A DNA stretch of 64,000 bases, taken from Microbacterium sp. TPD7012. GTDB taxonomy: Bacteria > Actinomycetota > Actinomycetes > Actinomycetales > Microbacteriaceae. The notes beneath the pieces are model-generated. The model did no database searches and had not been told where the DNA came from. It saw nothing but the letters and a program-made list of their open reading frames with translations. This document shows positions 43,579-51,330 of the stretch, piece after piece. Positions within the stretch are counted from its first letter, which is position 1. Each line of letters starts with the position of its first letter. Location of the stretch: the NCBI RefSeq assembly GCF_003075395.1, contig NZ_QDFV01000005.1, forward strand, positions 278,797-342,796, in the 5' to 3' direction. The position numbers and the translations under genes are program-made.

Positions 43579-43803
43579 TCAGCGAATCGACAGCCAAGTC
43601 TCTCGGTGGAGCGCCGGCGAATACTCCTTACTCAGCATCCCGTCTCCTCGACTTAGTGATCTCGTTGCTCGGATCGCGAGTGCGACACCGCCAATGACAA
43701 GGGTGAGGAGCCCCGCGACATGCAGCCAGGTTATCTCGTAGCTTATGGCGACGAGCTCCCGGGTCAGCTCCGCGCTCACCCGGAGCACGAGTTCACTTGT
43801 CAT
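43579..43803 (-). CDS. Small membrane protein
   Basis: A 74-aa protein with one confident membrane helix (ITWLHVAGLLTLVIGGVALAI) after an N-terminal helical region, and a basic C-terminal tail. GGAGA lies 5-6 bases before the ATG at 43803. It lies between the LuxR gene and the zinc-motif gene, all leftward. Function unknown. Confidence 0.55.
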   Translation of the reverse strand: MTSELVLRVSAELTRELVAISYEITWLHVAGLLTLVIGGVALAIRATRSLSRGDGMLSKEYSPALHRETWLSIR

Positions 43804-43832
43804 CAAGATCTCCTCTCCATCGCACGGAGCCG

Positions 43833-44258
43833 TCAGCGTCTGGGGGAGCGGAGAACGAGTCGCCCTCGAGCCTTCTTGACTTCCTGCGCCTCGGCATCCC
43901 AGCGCACGGCGGTCACGCCACTCTCGAGCGTCACGCGCAGTGCAGACTCGACGCCTGCGAATGTTCCATGTCCCGGTAGGCCGGCTTGAAAGAAGTGACG
44001 CCACTCCGATGCTTGCCAGAGGACTCGCTTGCCCCACAGCGTCCAGTGCACGGTCGCGATCGCGAGATCATCGCGCTGCATCTGCTTTCCACACGTTTTG
44101 CATGTCCAGCGTGAGCCTGGACGCACGGCCCAAGGCGTCTTCCCGTTCCCCGGAGGGAAGCCCTGGCGGAGCCTGTCTGATGGTGATGAGACAAGTGGAG
44201 CAGTTGATGGCGCCGCGTCGAGGGCCGGTTCGCGAAGCGAACGTCGAGTCTTCGTCAT
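43833..44258 (-). CDS. Hypothetical protein with CxxC motif
   Basis: A 141-aa cytosolic protein. A single WTCKTCGKQMQRDD segment (about residues 55-70) is a possible half zinc site or redox pair; the following part (LAIATVHWTLWGKRVLWQ, ESGVTAVRWDAEAQEV) looks beta-rich. ATG 44258 has AGGA about 5 bases upstream; the frame upstream to 44375 lacks coding character. No family recognised. Confidence 0.5.
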   Translation of the reverse strand: MTKTRRSLREPALDAAPSTAPLVSSPSDRLRQGFPPGNGKTPWAVRPGSRWTCKTCGKQMQRDDLAIATVHWTLWGKRVLWQASEWRHFFQAGLPGHGTFAGVESALRVTLESGVTAVRWDAEAQEVKKARGRLVLRSPRR

Positions 44259-44737
44259 GGCATCCTCGTATGTCGCTGAGAGAGACCTTTCAGTTATGGA
44301 CCTCCCGTCGGAAGGCTGACACATGACGGACGGGCTCATCTCGGGTGTCAGCTCATCTGCGACTTTCTGCTTCAACTGAGAGACAAACCAAGTGACCGAT
44401 ACACCACGGTCCGTGGATGATGACCAAGAAGAAGCGCACCCAAATGGGTGGATCTCTTCACCCTCGATTCACCCGGGTGAATCGGCGCCGATGAGTCTTT
44501 TTTGCCTGATCGTGTGACTAATCTCCTCAGTGGACTACGGGCCGTGCTTGACCCCGCGTGGGGAGCAGACGTCCGTATGTCGGCCTGGCTCCTCACCCGC
44601 TTCGGGTAAGAGAGCTGCTTCACGTGTATTGCCTCGGGGAGGGGTGCGATGTGGTGGCTAATTGACCTGCTCGGCGCTCCTGTGCGCCCAGAGATGTCGT
44701 TGCTGTTCAAGCGACTATCAGCTGAGCGGTCAGCGGT
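44259..44737. other. Divergent intergenic region with operator site III
   Basis: About 480 bases separate the CxxC gene from the AraC gene. It contains operator site III (44457-44483), the near-palindrome CACCC-AAAT-GGGTG (44437-44450), an AT-rich TCTTTTTT stretch after it, and no supported gene. It is the natural control region for the flanking genes. Confidence 0.5.
44457..44483. promoter_or_regulatory. Candidate island operator, site III
   Basis: TTCACCC-TCGA-TTCACCC is a direct repeat with 11-base period (44457-44474), and the second unit begins the perfect 18-bp palindrome GATTCACCCGGGTGAATC (44466-44483). It combines both elements seen at sites I and II, upstream of two divergent genes. 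Confidence 0.6.
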
Positions 44738-45616
44738 ATGAGGAAGAGTGTGATCGAGCGAGGGGTTTCGCTCAACGGATCACGAGCAAAGGAGTGGCTG
44801 CGCACCCGGGGCTGGGATGCGACGGCGCTGAATCTTCATGTCTTCGCTGATGTGTTCGATGCACCTCGTTTTGGCTATTCGCGTACGTGGCTTGCAGCCG
44901 GTCAGTATGAACGCATCGGCTCCGAGGAATCTTCTCGCGTCAGAGCGTTGCTGCTCGTGGAAGGCAGCGCGGAGTTGGGCCTTGGCCATCAGATGTCTGA
45001 CTTTGGGGTCGGAGATTTGGTTCTCGTCGGGGGGGCGTCACCGGTTGTGCTGTCCGCTACCGCGCCGGTGGCGATCTATGAGATCGTCACGGACTACGAC
45101 CGGATGGGGTTGGGGAGGTATGAGCTTCCGCCCACGTCAGGACCTCACGCTACGTCTCCCAATTATTGGCCGGCGCTGACAGGCCTCATCAATCAGGTGT
45201 TGGCATCGTCCGTGACAGCAGAAGACTTCGGTATTAGCAGCGTCCGAACTGCCGTCGACAATCTTCTGCTTGCCTCGTTGAAGGAATCGACGGCGATGTC
45301 GGCGCGGAAGAGGTTTGCAGAGAAGAACCATCTCCTGAGCCGGGCACGAGCGATCATCCAGGACGAGGCGCACTCGTCGGATCTGACCGTTGCGCGTCTT
45401 GCCGAGCTGGTGCGGGTGTCGCGTGCGCACCTTCACCGCCTCTTCTCAGCGGATAACTCCACACCACTAGCGGAGATTCGTGCTGCACGGGTCGAGCTGG
45501 CGCAGCTACATCTCACAGAGGACAGTGGCTTGCAGGAGTCAAACTTGCTCGATGTCGCCCAACGGTCGGGATTCAAGACGGTCTCCGCTTTGCGTCGGGC
45601 ACTCCGGCGGGCATGA
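44738..45616 (+). CDS. AraC-family transcriptional regulator
   Basis: A 292-aa protein: an N-terminal AraC-binding-like beta domain (SRTWLAAGQYERIG, ALLLVEGSAELGLG, VGDLVLVGGASPVVL) and a C-terminal double helix-turn-helix (LTVARLAELVRVSRAHLHRLF, NLLDVAQRSGFKTVSALRRAL). GTG 44750 with AGGAAG just upstream is an alternative start. It faces away from the CxxC gene across operator site III. Likely a second regulator of the island. Confidence 0.8.
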   Translation: MRKSVIERGVSLNGSRAKEWLRTRGWDATALNLHVFADVFDAPRFGYSRTWLAAGQYERIGSEESSRVRALLLVEGSAELGLGHQMSDFGVGDLVLVGGASPVVLSATAPVAIYEIVTDYDRMGLGRYELPPTSGPHATSPNYWPALTGLINQVLASSVTAEDFGISSVRTAVDNLLLASLKESTAMSARKRFAEKNHLLSRARAIIQDEAHSSDLTVARLAELVRVSRAHLHRLFSADNSTPLAEIRAARVELAQLHLTEDSGLQESNLLDVAQRSGFKTVSALRRALRRA

Positions 45617-45930
45617 GGGTCAAACCCGGTATCAGCCTCACAGGAGCACCGTAGTTGCGACCCCCGGATTGTCCGACACACCTAGCCCACAACGTCTACG
45701 GTCGGTGGGCGTCAGGAATGTCGCCTGACGGCGATCGTATGATCTCCTCTTCCGGCTTAGGGAAAGAACCAAGTCGCTTCCGCGTAAGAAGCAGCTTCCG
45801 AATCCATCTCTATTAGTGGAGGTTCTCACCTCCTTGGCGGTCACCCAGGTCCGCCACGCCTGGCGGGAGAACGCCCCCTCTCGCCAGGCGTCTCCGAGCT
45901 GGGTAAATGTTCTTTCGGAAAGAAGAAACC
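45617..45930 (+). other. Leader region of a small membrane protein gene
   Basis: No gene is supported. The last 115 bases contain three successive hairpins (see 45818-45891), then 40 bases with GAAAGAAG before the GTG at 45931. Earlier parts hold a GCTTC/GAAGC pair near 45775-45793 and no clear promoter. Confidence 0.5.
45818..45891 (+). promoter_or_regulatory. Structured 5' leader with three hairpins
   Basis: Hairpin 1 is GGAGG/CCTCC (45818-45833), hairpin 2 GGCGG/CCGCC (45836-45855), hairpin 3 ACGCCTGGCGGGAG/CTCTCGCCAGGCGT (45856-45891, 14 pairs with one G-U). CCAGG and CCTGG in hairpins 2 and 3 could also pair with each other, so alternative folds are possible. It precedes the membrane gene at 45931 by 40 bases and may be a riboregulator. 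Confidence 0.5.
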
Positions 45931-46239
45931 GTGGCTCTCTGGCTTGACCTTGCTGGCCTCTTCAACGTCCTCAGCCTGGCTGGAACGATGCTCGCTGTCA
46001 TCAGCGCCATAGCCGCGGGTATCGCGTTCGCTATCGTAGGGACCCCGTCCGGTGGCGGTGTGGCTACCGTCTGGTGGTTGGGAGCTCTTGTTCCCACCAT
46101 GTGCGCTCTCCTAGCTGGCAATTGGCTCCTTCCCGGAATCGCGGCCGCAGCTTTGCCCGTTTCATTGATCCTGGCGGGCATCGTCGGTCTGATTCGTGCT
46201 GGGTGGCCGACACCTACTGCACGGGTGGCGCGCCAATAG
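45931..46239 (+). CDS. Small multi-pass membrane protein, paralogue A
   Basis: A 102-aa protein with three to four helices and the shared motif SGGGVAT-WWLGA...GNWLLPGIAAAALPVSLIL. It aligns over its whole length with the products of 46605-46919 and 52397-52768. GTG 45931 is chosen because it gives the same MALWLDL start as paralogue B and has GAAAGAAG upstream; ATG 45907 is less likely. Family unknown; could be an immunity, holin-like or stress membrane protein, but nothing proves it. Confidence 0.7.
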   Translation: MALWLDLAGLFNVLSLAGTMLAVISAIAAGIAFAIVGTPSGGGVATVWWLGALVPTMCALLAGNWLLPGIAAAALPVSLILAGIVGLIRAGWPTPTARVARQ

Positions 46240-46294
46240 GCCTCACAACGGGCAACCACACCCAAGCAGGTGTAGTTCATTTACCTGGGCGTGC

Positions 46295-46498
46295 TCAGGC
46301 GAGCACCCCCAGTGCCACTGCAGTAAGCAAAAGGAGAGCCGCATCGAGCATCAGCACGATGTGCCAGCCGTTCTCTCGCGCAGTACGCCTGGTCATGGAG
46401 CCGCGCTCCGTGACCGACTGGGGGAGAGCAAGCGATATCGAGGCGGCGACGATCGAGGCGAGAGTCAACACAAGAACCACGGCTGTCCCGCTTTTCAT
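46295..46498 (-). CDS. Small two-helix membrane protein
   Basis: A 67-aa protein with an N-terminal helix (AVVLVLTLASIVAASISLAL), a basic loop (TERGSMTRRTARENG) and a second helix (IVLMLDAALLLLTAVALGVL). It lies between the convergent paralogues A and B. The ribosome site is weak. Function unknown. Confidence 0.5.
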   Translation of the reverse strand: MKSGTAVVLVLTLASIVAASISLALPQSVTERGSMTRRTARENGWHIVLMLDAALLLLTAVALGVLA

Positions 46499-46587
46499 TG
46501 CACTCGACGCTTTCTAAGCCCGGCCGCTTGATCGGACCGACCCGTGCGCCCCGCCTTAGGAAGGGACACCGTCTCCGTACCGGATCC

Positions 46588-46617
46588 AGCACACGAATAG
46601 TGGACTATTCGTGTGCT
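46588..46617. terminator. Perfect hairpin overlapping the stop codon of paralogue B
   Basis: AGCACACGAATAG (46588-46600) and CTATTCGTGTGCT (46605-46617) form a 13-bp stem with the 4-base loop TGGA. The leftward stop codon of paralogue B (46605-46607) lies within the right arm, so the hairpin forms at the very end of the coding sequence. Confidence 0.6.
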
Positions 46618-46919
46618 GCGCTCGATCTGCGCAGAGCAGGGCGCAGCGTGCCTACGAACCTGAGCGCTCGTGCCAAGAGCAGAGACAATGGAAGCGCACC
46701 TACGGCAACGGCTGGCATGATCCAGTTCCCAAGGACGAGGCCGCTGCACACAGTCAAGGCGAGACATATCAACCAACCAGCGGACGCCATTCCCCCGCCT
46801 GCGGGGGAGCCGAGGAAAGTGAAAGCGATCGCCGCGGTGACCGCAGCTCCGATCGCAAGCGCTGCACCGGCCAGACCGAGGAACGTGAAGGCGTCAAGAA
46901 GATCAAGCCAGAGGGCCAT
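46605..46919 (-). CDS. Small multi-pass membrane protein, paralogue B
   Basis: A 104-aa protein. MALWLDLLDAFTFLGLAG, AGGGMASAGWLICLAL, GNWIMPAVAVGALPLSLLL and a basic tail match paralogue A closely and paralogue C more distantly. GAGAAGAAC precedes the ATG at 46919, similar to the other two genes. A leader stem lies at 46962-47005 and a hairpin covers its stop codon. Confidence 0.7.
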   Translation of the reverse strand: MALWLDLLDAFTFLGLAGAALAIGAAVTAAIAFTFLGSPAGGGMASAGWLICLALTVCSGLVLGNWIMPAVAVGALPLSLLLARALRFVGTLRPALRRSSAAHE

Positions 46920-46961
46920 GTTCTTCTCACCCAAAGTGAGCTGGTGCGGGGGCGTTGCGTG

Positions 46962-47005
46962 GACCGCCGTCTCCCAGTTGATGCTTGACAGCGTCGATGG
47001 CGGTC
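46962..47005 (-). promoter_or_regulatory. Leader stem upstream of paralogue B
   Basis: GACCGCCGTC (46962-46971) pairs with GATGGCGGTC (46996-47005) with one G-U pair and a 24-base loop, 43 bases before the start codon. Position, not sequence, matches the leader hairpins of the related genes. Confidence 0.4.
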
Positions 47006-47022
47006 GTCCCTGTGTGACACCT

Positions 47023-47334
47023 TCATGCATGGTTCGTGAGCTCTCGACCAGTAGGAGCGTCCGCCGCTATTCCTGCCGCGCGATCGATGAGGGGACCTGT
47101 TGCTCGGGCGATGAGGTAGAAGATCGGGGATGCGACAAGCACAGTGAGCGGCGCCCACCATAAGGAGATTGGAGCCGAAGGAAGAGTCACGGCAGCCACA
47201 CAGATCGCCCAGACAGCGATACACCGCCTCCGAGAACTCGCTGCAGCCCGCCCCCGCTCTGTGGCTGCAATCAGGCTGACGAGTCCTGCAACGAGGAGTG
47301 AGCACACCAGAACCATGCATGTCATGGCCATCAT
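47023..47334 (-). CDS. Small membrane protein
   Basis: A 103-aa protein with about three helices (TCMVLVCSLLVAGLVSLIAA, CIAVWAICVAAVTLPSAPIS, WWAPLTVLVASPIFYLIAR) and a short polar tail. ATG 47334 is preferred because GAAGAATCC just upstream resembles the ribosome sites of neighbouring island genes; 47379 is an alternative. Not a clear member of the A/B/C family. Function unknown. Confidence 0.5.
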   Translation of the reverse strand: MMAMTCMVLVCSLLVAGLVSLIAATERGRAAASSRRRCIAVWAICVAAVTLPSAPISLWWAPLTVLVASPIFYLIARATGPLIDRAAGIAADAPTGRELTNHA

Positions 47335-47694
47335 GGATTCTTCAAAGTTGACGGCGAGGGACTCCGATGTGGATCTCATGAGCACGAGACCAACCCCTCG
47401 ACTGACCTCAAACACGGCTGCTCCCTCTACCCGCCCTGCCGCCCGCTATGGAGTGGCTAGCTCGAGGATGGGGGATGCGTCTGGTGCGTTCTTCCGCGAA
47501 CATGCGTCAGCTTCCTATAGACCTCGGTGAATACGTCGATTCCTGCCTACCGGGTTTTCGCGACCCGCCGGCACGATGATGAACTGATCGGAGACATAGC
47601 GCTCGAAAATGGCGAGGTTCGAGCGGAATGGTGAGCGCTGACGTGGTGTCAGGTTTTTCCCGCTTATAGGAGAAAGCGTGCGTGACGTCCGTTC
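47335..47694. other. Intergenic region downstream of the autokinase gene
   Basis: No gene is supported. CGCTCGAA (47600-47607) and TTCGAGCG (47618-47625) form a hairpin about 70 bases past the leftward autokinase stop, a likely terminator. CTGAC-GTGGT-GTCAG followed by GTTTTT (47638-47658) looks like a rho-independent terminator for rightward transcription, although no rightward gene precedes it. Confidence 0.45.
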
Positions 47695-49179
47695 CTACTT
47701 CGTAGCGCTCGCTCGAGCCCCAGCTCCAGCACCGCGACGGCGCGGGCCCGGCTCCACTGGAATCTGCTTGTCGACATCCGGCTCTGCGTCCCGCCCGTAT
47801 CCGCGATAATCGCCGTAGTATTCCCTGCCGTAGTACGCCGACTCGGCTCCCTTGCGGGGGACGCGGTTCAGGACGACGCCGAGCACACGACCCGTCGTGC
47901 GGGTGATGTTCTCGATGGCGCGCTGCAGCATGTCGAAGGTGGTCTTCCCCGACGACACGACGATCAGCACGCCGTCCGCGCCGGCGGCGAGCACGGCGGC
48001 ATCCGTCACCGGCAGCACCGGAGGGGAGTCGAGGATCACGATCGCGGACTTGCTGATCTCTGCCAGGAAGTCGCGCATGCGGTGCGAGCCGAGGAGCTCG
48101 CTCGGGTTCGGCGGGATGCGCCCAGCCCCCACGACGGCCAGCGGCACGTCGCGCGACGGGCGGTGCGCGACATCCTGCAGGTCGGCACGCCCGGCGAGAA
48201 CGTCGGTGAGGCCGACATCCTTGGACATCCCGAAGATGTCGGCGATGACCGGGCGACGCAGATCGCAGTCGATGAGGATCGCCCACTGGCCCGCGGCGGC
48301 GAGGCTCGAGGCGAGGTTGACCGACACGGTCGACTTGCCGTCGCCGGGCACCGAGCTGGTGACGACGATGACGCGCGGCGGGTTGTCGACGTCGATGAAC
48401 TGCAGATTCGTGCGCAGCTCGCGCATCGATTCGATCGTGTGGTGCGAGACGCCGTGCTGCGACTCCAGCGAGAAGTCGATCACCTGGCGCTCGTCGGACA
48501 TCGACTTCTCGAGCGGGAGCGTGCCGATGACCGAGACGCCGGTCTCGCGCTCGATGTCGCGCGGGTGGCGGACCCGACGATCAACCAGATAGCGCAGGAG
48601 CACATACAGCAACCCGAGGGCGAGGCCGAGGACCGCACCCGTGACGATATTGAGCCGAGTATTCGGAGAGGAAGGGGCGGCGGGGAGACGCGCGGAGTCC
48701 CCGACGATCAGCTCAACGGCAGCCGATGTAGTTTCGGTGCCTCCCTCTAGTTTCTCGACCTCAATAGCCATACCTCGCATCCACGCTTCCGCGAGTTGCT
48801 GCGCTGACTTTGGCGTCGGCCCCGTCGCGGTTACCTGCAGTGCCGTCGTGTCGACGGGGTTCGTCACCGTGACGTGGTTGACGAGGACGTCGGGGGAGGT
48901 GTCGAGGTCGAGCTCGTCGATCGCGTGCTCGGCGACGGCGCGCCACGAGCCCAGGTTCAGGTACGACTTCACCCGGCTCTGGGCGAGCTGGTTGCCCACG
49001 AGAGCGCTGCCGCTCGTGCCGTCGCCGCCGACGGCGGTGACGATGCCGGTCGTGTCGGCCGAGTACACGCGAGGCTGCATCGCGCTCCAGCCAAAGGCGA
49101 CACCACCACACAGCGCCGTCACCACCACGATGACGATCCAGTGGGCACGCAGTATGCGGACATAGTCGCCGATGCTCAT
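47695..49179 (-). CDS. Polysaccharide co-polymerase/tyrosine autokinase (Wzz-BY-kinase fusion)
   Basis: A 494-aa protein. Residues about 1-190 are a Wzz-type chain-length domain with two membrane helices (WIVIVVVTALCGGVAFGW and IVTGAVLGLALGLLYVLLRYL). Residues about 255-460 form a BY-kinase: Walker A VTSSVPGDGKSTVS, Walker A' ILIDCDLRRP and Walker B VILDSPPVLPVTD. A tyrosine cluster at about 455-475 (YYGREYYGDYRGYGR) is the autophosphorylation site. It should control length or export of a capsule or EPS. AGGAGG lies 8 bases before the ATG. No glycosyltransferase genes are adjacent. Confidence 0.9.
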   Translation of the reverse strand: MSIGDYVRILRAHWIVIVVVTALCGGVAFGWSAMQPRVYSADTTGIVTAVGGDGTSGSALVGNQLAQSRVKSYLNLGSWRAVAEHAIDELDLDTSPDVLVNHVTVTNPVDTTALQVTATGPTPKSAQQLAEAWMRGMAIEVEKLEGGTETTSAAVELIVGDSARLPAAPSSPNTRLNIVTGAVLGLALGLLYVLLRYLVDRRVRHPRDIERETGVSVIGTLPLEKSMSDERQVIDFSLESQHGVSHHTIESMRELRTNLQFIDVDNPPRVIVVTSSVPGDGKSTVSVNLASSLAAAGQWAILIDCDLRRPVIADIFGMSKDVGLTDVLAGRADLQDVAHRPSRDVPLAVVGAGRIPPNPSELLGSHRMRDFLAEISKSAIVILDSPPVLPVTDAAVLAAGADGVLIVVSSGKTTFDMLQRAIENITRTTGRVLGVVLNRVPRKGAESAYYGREYYGDYRGYGRDAEPDVDKQIPVEPGPRRRGAGAGARASATK

Positions 49180-49622
49180 CCGTGAATCCTCCTTCGATTT
49201 CCCGAGGACTCATGCACGGGAATCACCAGGGGAGAGCATAGGAGCCTGATTGTCCAACTGACCAAGTGATAGGCCGTCAGGTGGAAACATCACCGCAGCT
49301 TGATCAAGAAGTCTCCAGTTTCAGTGGGTGCGTTTCGATTTTGACCCCGACCGTGGTGGCTCACTGGGCATCCAGGAACGACATCCCATCTAGTCCCAGA
49401 TTGCAAAAAGTAACTACACGGACGCTGAACATCTCCTGTTCCTCCAGATCGCTATGCTCCGCGCCCTGGCCCAATGACGATTGCTCAGAACGGGGTCTAT
49501 GCCATAGACCTCCTGCTCGGGAGGGGGAATGAGGATGGATTCACGTCCGGAGTTCGAAGGCGCAAGATCTTGCCCTCCTGCCGCGAACCGACCGCATGAC
49601 CGAACCACAGGAAGTACTGCAC
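49180..49622. other. Divergent intergenic region with palindrome
   Basis: About 440 bases between the leftward autokinase and the rightward repeat protein, with no supported gene. It contains GGTCTATG-C-CATAGACC (49494-49510), a near-perfect 17-bp palindrome, followed by CCTCC/GGGAGG (49509-49525). Both lie about 100 bases upstream of the start codon at 49623 and may be operator or leader structures. Confidence 0.5.
49494..49510. promoter_or_regulatory. Candidate operator palindrome
   Basis: Two 8-bp arms, GGTCTATG and CATAGACC, around one central base. It does not match the TTCACCC motif, so a different regulator would be involved. It lies 113 bases before the repeat-protein start. Confidence 0.45.
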
Positions 49623-50903
49623 ATGACTGACTCTGAGACACCTTCCGTCGTCGAAAAGCCTCGCTCGACACTGACCCGACGGACCGTCGTTCAGGGCGCA
49701 GCGTGGAGCATTCCCGTCATCGCCGCGGCGGTTTCAACGCCTCTAGCGGCGGCATCTGTCGCACTCGAGCTGACGTTCAACAGCCCGACATATCCAGGGA
49801 CCGCATGCACCACCATCACGGGTGTGCAGGTAACCGCGACGAGCGGCGGGGCGACGGCTCCCAACACCTCTGTGACGGTGACGCTCGCTTCGGGCTACAC
49901 CTTCGCTGACGGCTCTACGAGCTTCACCGGAGTCACCGACGGAACGGGCTCGCTCACGCTACCGGCAGTTCGTGTGCCTGCGGAAGGTGGCGACGCGAAC
50001 TTCCTGGCTACATCCGGCACCGCAACCGCGACCGCGACCGCAACTGCCCCGATCACGGGTTCGTTCGGCTGGATCAGCCAGAACACCTACAAGGATGCTC
50101 CGGCTGTCCCGCCGGGATCGACTCCGGCGTTTGGTGGCCTGTTCCTCACACCGGACAACCGGCTCATCGGTCCGGATGGAACTGTGTTTGCCAACAATGT
50201 TGCCGAGGTGGGGCAGGGTTACAGTGCCGCCGTCTCCTATCACCTGGGATTGCGTCTGACTGACGGTACCTTCGCGTGGCTCAACGACGGGGTCTACTCT
50301 CCTGCGCCCAACATTCCTGCTGGGTCGACGTTGGCCTACGGTGGTCTCTGGCTCACCCCAGACGGTCGGCTCATCGACGCAGCCGGGACCGTCTATGCCA
50401 CCGATGTGGTGGCGATCAGCGACGGTCACGATGGTGGCGACTCTTGGCACCTAGGTGTTCAGCATGCTGACGGCACCTTCGGATGGATCAACACCGGCGT
50501 GTACGCGGCTTCGCCGGCGATCCCGGCAGGGTCTACGCCGGCATACGGAGGCCTCTTCCTCACACCGGACAACCGGCTCATCGACTCGAGCGGCACCGTC
50601 TACGCCACCAATGTGCGCTCTTGGGGTCAGGGCTACGCCACGACGACCAGTTGGCACCTGGCGCTCGAGCACACGGACGGCACCTTCGGGTGGATCAACA
50701 CCGGCACGTATATCGCGGCCCCGGGAATTCCGGCGGGATCGACCCCGGCGTTCGGCGGTCTTTGGCTGACCCCCGACGGGCGAATCATCAGCGCGGACGG
50801 AACCGTCTTCGCCAGCAATGTTGAGTCCATCGGCGATGGATACAACGTTGACGGCGACTGGCACTTGGGCATCAAGCTGAGGCCGACCGCCTGCGCCTGG
50901 TAA
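49623..50903 (+). CDS. Tat-exported surface protein with four 69-aa repeats
   Basis: A 426-aa protein. The signal is twin-arginine type (LTRRTVVQGAAWSIPVIAAA, then STPLAAAS), almost the same as in the 40556 gene. Residues about 40-145 are an Ig-like or beta-sandwich region rich in Thr (TGVQVTATSGG, VTVTLASGYTF). Residues about 147-420 are four repeats of 69 residues, each with TFGWIN, IPAGSTPAxGGLxLTPDxR, GTVYATNV and SWHLxL. No family recognised for the repeat. ATG 49623 has AGGAAG 8 bases upstream. A terminator follows at 50922-50955. Confidence 0.75.
   Translation: MTDSETPSVVEKPRSTLTRRTVVQGAAWSIPVIAAAVSTPLAAASVALELTFNSPTYPGTACTTITGVQVTATSGGATAPNTSVTVTLASGYTFADGSTSFTGVTDGTGSLTLPAVRVPAEGGDANFLATSGTATATATATAPITGSFGWISQNTYKDAPAVPPGSTPAFGGLFLTPDNRLIGPDGTVFANNVAEVGQGYSAAVSYHLGLRLTDGTFAWLNDGVYSPAPNIPAGSTLAYGGLWLTPDGRLIDAAGTVYATDVVAISDGHDGGDSWHLGVQHADGTFGWINTGVYAASPAIPAGSTPAYGGLFLTPDNRLIDSSGTVYATNVRSWGQGYATTTSWHLALEHTDGTFGWINTGTYIAAPGIPAGSTPAFGGLWLTPDGRIISADGTVFASNVESIGDGYNVDGDWHLGIKLRPTACAW
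50061..50888 (+). repeat. Four tandem 207-bp coding repeats
   Basis: Units start at 50061, 50268, 50475 and 50682, each exactly 207 bases, with high similarity at the DNA level (for example the shared GGATCAACACCGGC in units 3-4). Exact spacing in all four suggests recent duplication or strong length constraint. Confidence 0.9.
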
Positions 50904-50921
50904 CCACGCACGAACAAGAAC

Positions 50922-50955
50922 GGGTGCCCCTTGTCTTCGCAGATAGGGGGCACCC
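50922..50955 (+). terminator. Terminator after the repeat-protein gene
   Basis: GGGTGCCCC (50922-50930) and GGGGCACCC (50947-50955) form a perfect 9-bp stem with a 16-base loop, 19 bases after the stop codon. It lies 11 bases before the ribosome site of the next gene and could limit read-through into it. Confidence 0.65.
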
Positions 50956-50977
50956 CTGTTCTATAGGAGGAGCAGGC

Positions 50978-51313
50978 TTGACGAGGGTTCTCCGGATCAC
51001 TGCTACGGGCAGAAGCCGCTTCATCGATGTCGACGCGTTCGGCGACTACGAGCGCGAAGTTGGAGGCGCTGTCGCAACGATGCCTCTCGGCGACGACCAT
51101 CTCCTAATCCTTGACGGAGAAGCAACTTTCGCCGGTCACCCGAACAGCCTCGCCATGGCAGCTGTGGCACACCTGGCGAGTAGCATGACGCACGAAGATG
51201 TGATTCGGGGCACGGTGCTCGTCGTGCGCTTAGACGCCGCCGGGCGGTGGTGCGATGTCGACGACAGTATCGACCACGAGATCAGTGGTTTGGCGGCTTT
51301 GCTCCGCTACTAG
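50978..51313 (+). CDS. DUF3846-like hypothetical protein
   Basis: A 111-aa protein. The order of elements (TRVLRITATGRSRFIDVD, EREVGGAVATMPLGDDHLLILDG, HPNSLAMAAVAH, VIRGTVLVVRLD) matches DUF3846 proteins, common in actinobacterial plasmids and phages; function unknown. The TTG start is chosen because AGGAGGAG lies 5 bases upstream and the preceding terminator hairpin would be inside any longer frame. Confidence 0.55.
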   Translation: MTRVLRITATGRSRFIDVDAFGDYEREVGGAVATMPLGDDHLLILDGEATFAGHPNSLAMAAVAHLASSMTHEDVIRGTVLVVRLDAAGRWCDVDDSIDHEISGLAALLRY

Positions 51314-51330
51314 AATCCGTGCGTTTGTGA

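Noticed and set aside
47638..47658. Rho-independent terminator (CTGAC/GTCAG with U-tract) as proof of an upstream rightward gene
   Set aside because: No rightward ORF with a start and coding bias precedes it; kept only as a note in the intergenic entry.
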